Source: Saprospiraceae bacterium (GTDB lineage Bacteria > Bacteroidota > Bacteroidia > Chitinophagales > Saprospiraceae). Taken from it: a stretch of 5,820 nucleotides of DNA. Below are positions 5,347 to 5,820 of the stretch, piece by piece (position 1 is the stretch's first letter; each line of letters begins with the position of its first letter). The translations under genes and the position numbers were made by a program. The notes beneath the pieces are model-generated. The model worked only from the letters and a program-made list of their open reading frames with translations, was not told where the DNA came from and did no database searches. The stretch is from NCBI GenBank assembly GCA_020630355.1, contig JAHDBO010000138.1, positions 1 to 5,820 of the forward strand. Direction: 5' to 3'.

Positions 5347-5730
5347 CTAAAAATAATCAATTTGGTTGTGCAATCGTTGGATTAACATAGAAGTTAGGCG
5401 TTTACGGTAGGCTTTTGGCGATTTTTGGAAAATTCCCCACTCTTCCAAAGTGAAATGCCCTAGAACAATCCCTTCCATTTTATGCTTCAAACGCTGGTCG
5501 GTTTGTAACGTCTTCCCAATCCACGCTTCCTGTTGCTGCACCGTATACTTTTCAAAAGGTATTTTTTTATTCAGGATATAATCTTTAAAGACAGCTAGCA
5601 GTATTGGATTCTGAAATTTTAAAATAGGTCTTAATGTATTGTTTTGGAACTTTTCCTCTTCCAAAGTCGGTTCATGTTTTGTCTGGACGCTAGGGCGAAT
5701 GCCTATCAAAGCTTTTTTTCTATCGGACAT
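5347..5730 (-). CDS. Conserved Bacteroidota protein (often mislabelled 'glyoxalase')
   Basis: This 127-residue, soluble, mostly helical protein has no signal peptide. Two conserved blocks stand out: an acidic run into KFQNNTLRPILKFQNPILL (27-45), and LKHKMEGIVLGHFTLEEW (81-98), followed by a basic C-terminal helix (KAYRKRLTSMLIQRL, 106-120). From memory the same blocks define a family of about 120 residues widespread in Flavobacteriia and relatives, which databases often label glyoxalase. I see no VOC-fold metal ligands or beta-alpha-beta-beta-beta repeats to support that name, so the function is unknown. The ATG at 5730 is chosen because it gives the typical MSDRKKALIGIRP opening; the frame continues to a TTG at 5769. 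A weak -7-like AACATTTG (5774 to 5767) might start transcription near 5760. It may be the first gene of the minus-strand cluster. Confidence 0.82.
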   Translation of the reverse strand: MSDRKKALIGIRPSVQTKHEPTLEEEKFQNNTLRPILKFQNPILLAVFKDYILNKKIPFEKYTVQQQEAWIGKTLQTDQRLKHKMEGIVLGHFTLEEWGIFQKSPKAYRKRLTSMLIQRLHNQIDYF

Positions 5731-5772
5731 AGTAAACTTGTTTCCAAGAAAATGAAAAAGGCAGTGCAAATG

Positions 5773-5804
5773 TTTTCAAAACCAGAAAAAAGCATCTATA
5801 TTTG
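5773..5804 (+). promoter_or_regulatory. Promoter reading out of the right edge
   Basis: TATATTTG at 5797-5804 is a perfect Bacteroidota -7 element on the plus strand. A degenerate -33 element, TTTTC at 5773-5777, lies 19 nt upstream. Transcription would start near 5811, so the driven gene lies beyond the window. It is divergent from the 127-aa gene at 5730. The downstream bases are too few to tell whether it drives a protein or an RNA gene. Confidence 0.6.
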
Positions 5805-5820
5805 CGTTCCGAAATTCTGG

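Overview
The window looks like ordinary chromosome from a member of the Bacteroidota, possibly a Saprospiria-like marine or environmental lineage. Three things point there. Intergenic regions carry perfect TAnnTTTG -7 elements, the promoter signature of that phylum. No start codon has a convincing Shine-Dalgarno; leaders are short and A/T-rich. Several proteins have their closest remembered relatives in Bacteroidota: the family often mislabelled 'glyoxalase', the secreted 475-residue protein, and the SPOR-like secreted protein at the left edge. Assignment below phylum is a guess.

Layout, left to right. A truncated minus-strand gene (1-155) encodes a signal peptide followed by the start of a SPOR-like domain. 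A 192-nt A/T-rich divergent spacer follows. A plus-strand membrane-anchored alpha/beta hydrolase (348-1151) runs tail to tail, with a 9-nt overlap, into a minus-strand RDD-family membrane protein (1143-1616). A short divergent promoter region (1617-1735) then separates the RDD gene from plus-strand nadC (1736-2602), which encodes quinolinate phosphoribosyltransferase of de novo NAD synthesis. Next on the plus strand is an ABA4-like (DUF4281) membrane protein (2660-3079). It converges, with a 3-nt gap, on a minus-strand cluster read from right to left: a 127-aa conserved Bacteroidota protein (5347-5730), a secreted 475-aa protein of unknown function (3872-5299), a hotdog-fold acyl-CoA thioesterase (3433-3861) and a four-helix small membrane protein (3083-3436). 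The last three are tightly packed (10-nt gap, then an ATGA overlap) and probably form an operon. At the right edge a TATATTTG promoter points out of the window.

Functionally the genes are mostly housekeeping or envelope-related: one NAD biosynthesis enzyme, two hydrolases, three small integral membrane proteins and two exported proteins. I see no mobile element, phage gene, CRISPR array, toxin-antitoxin pair, defence system, tRNA or rRNA. I found no convincing new system. The points most worth a second look are a His-to-Tyr change at a substrate-binding position of NadC, a plant-type ABA4 homologue beside nadC, the uncharacterised secreted protein with internal repeats and its tight coupling to a thioesterase, and an identical TATATTTGC nonamer in three intergenic regions.

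Several open frames can be extended upstream through TTG or GTG codons, but ATG starts fit better. I moved the starts of the RDD protein (1616), thioesterase (3861), secreted protein (5299) and 127-aa protein (5730) accordingly.
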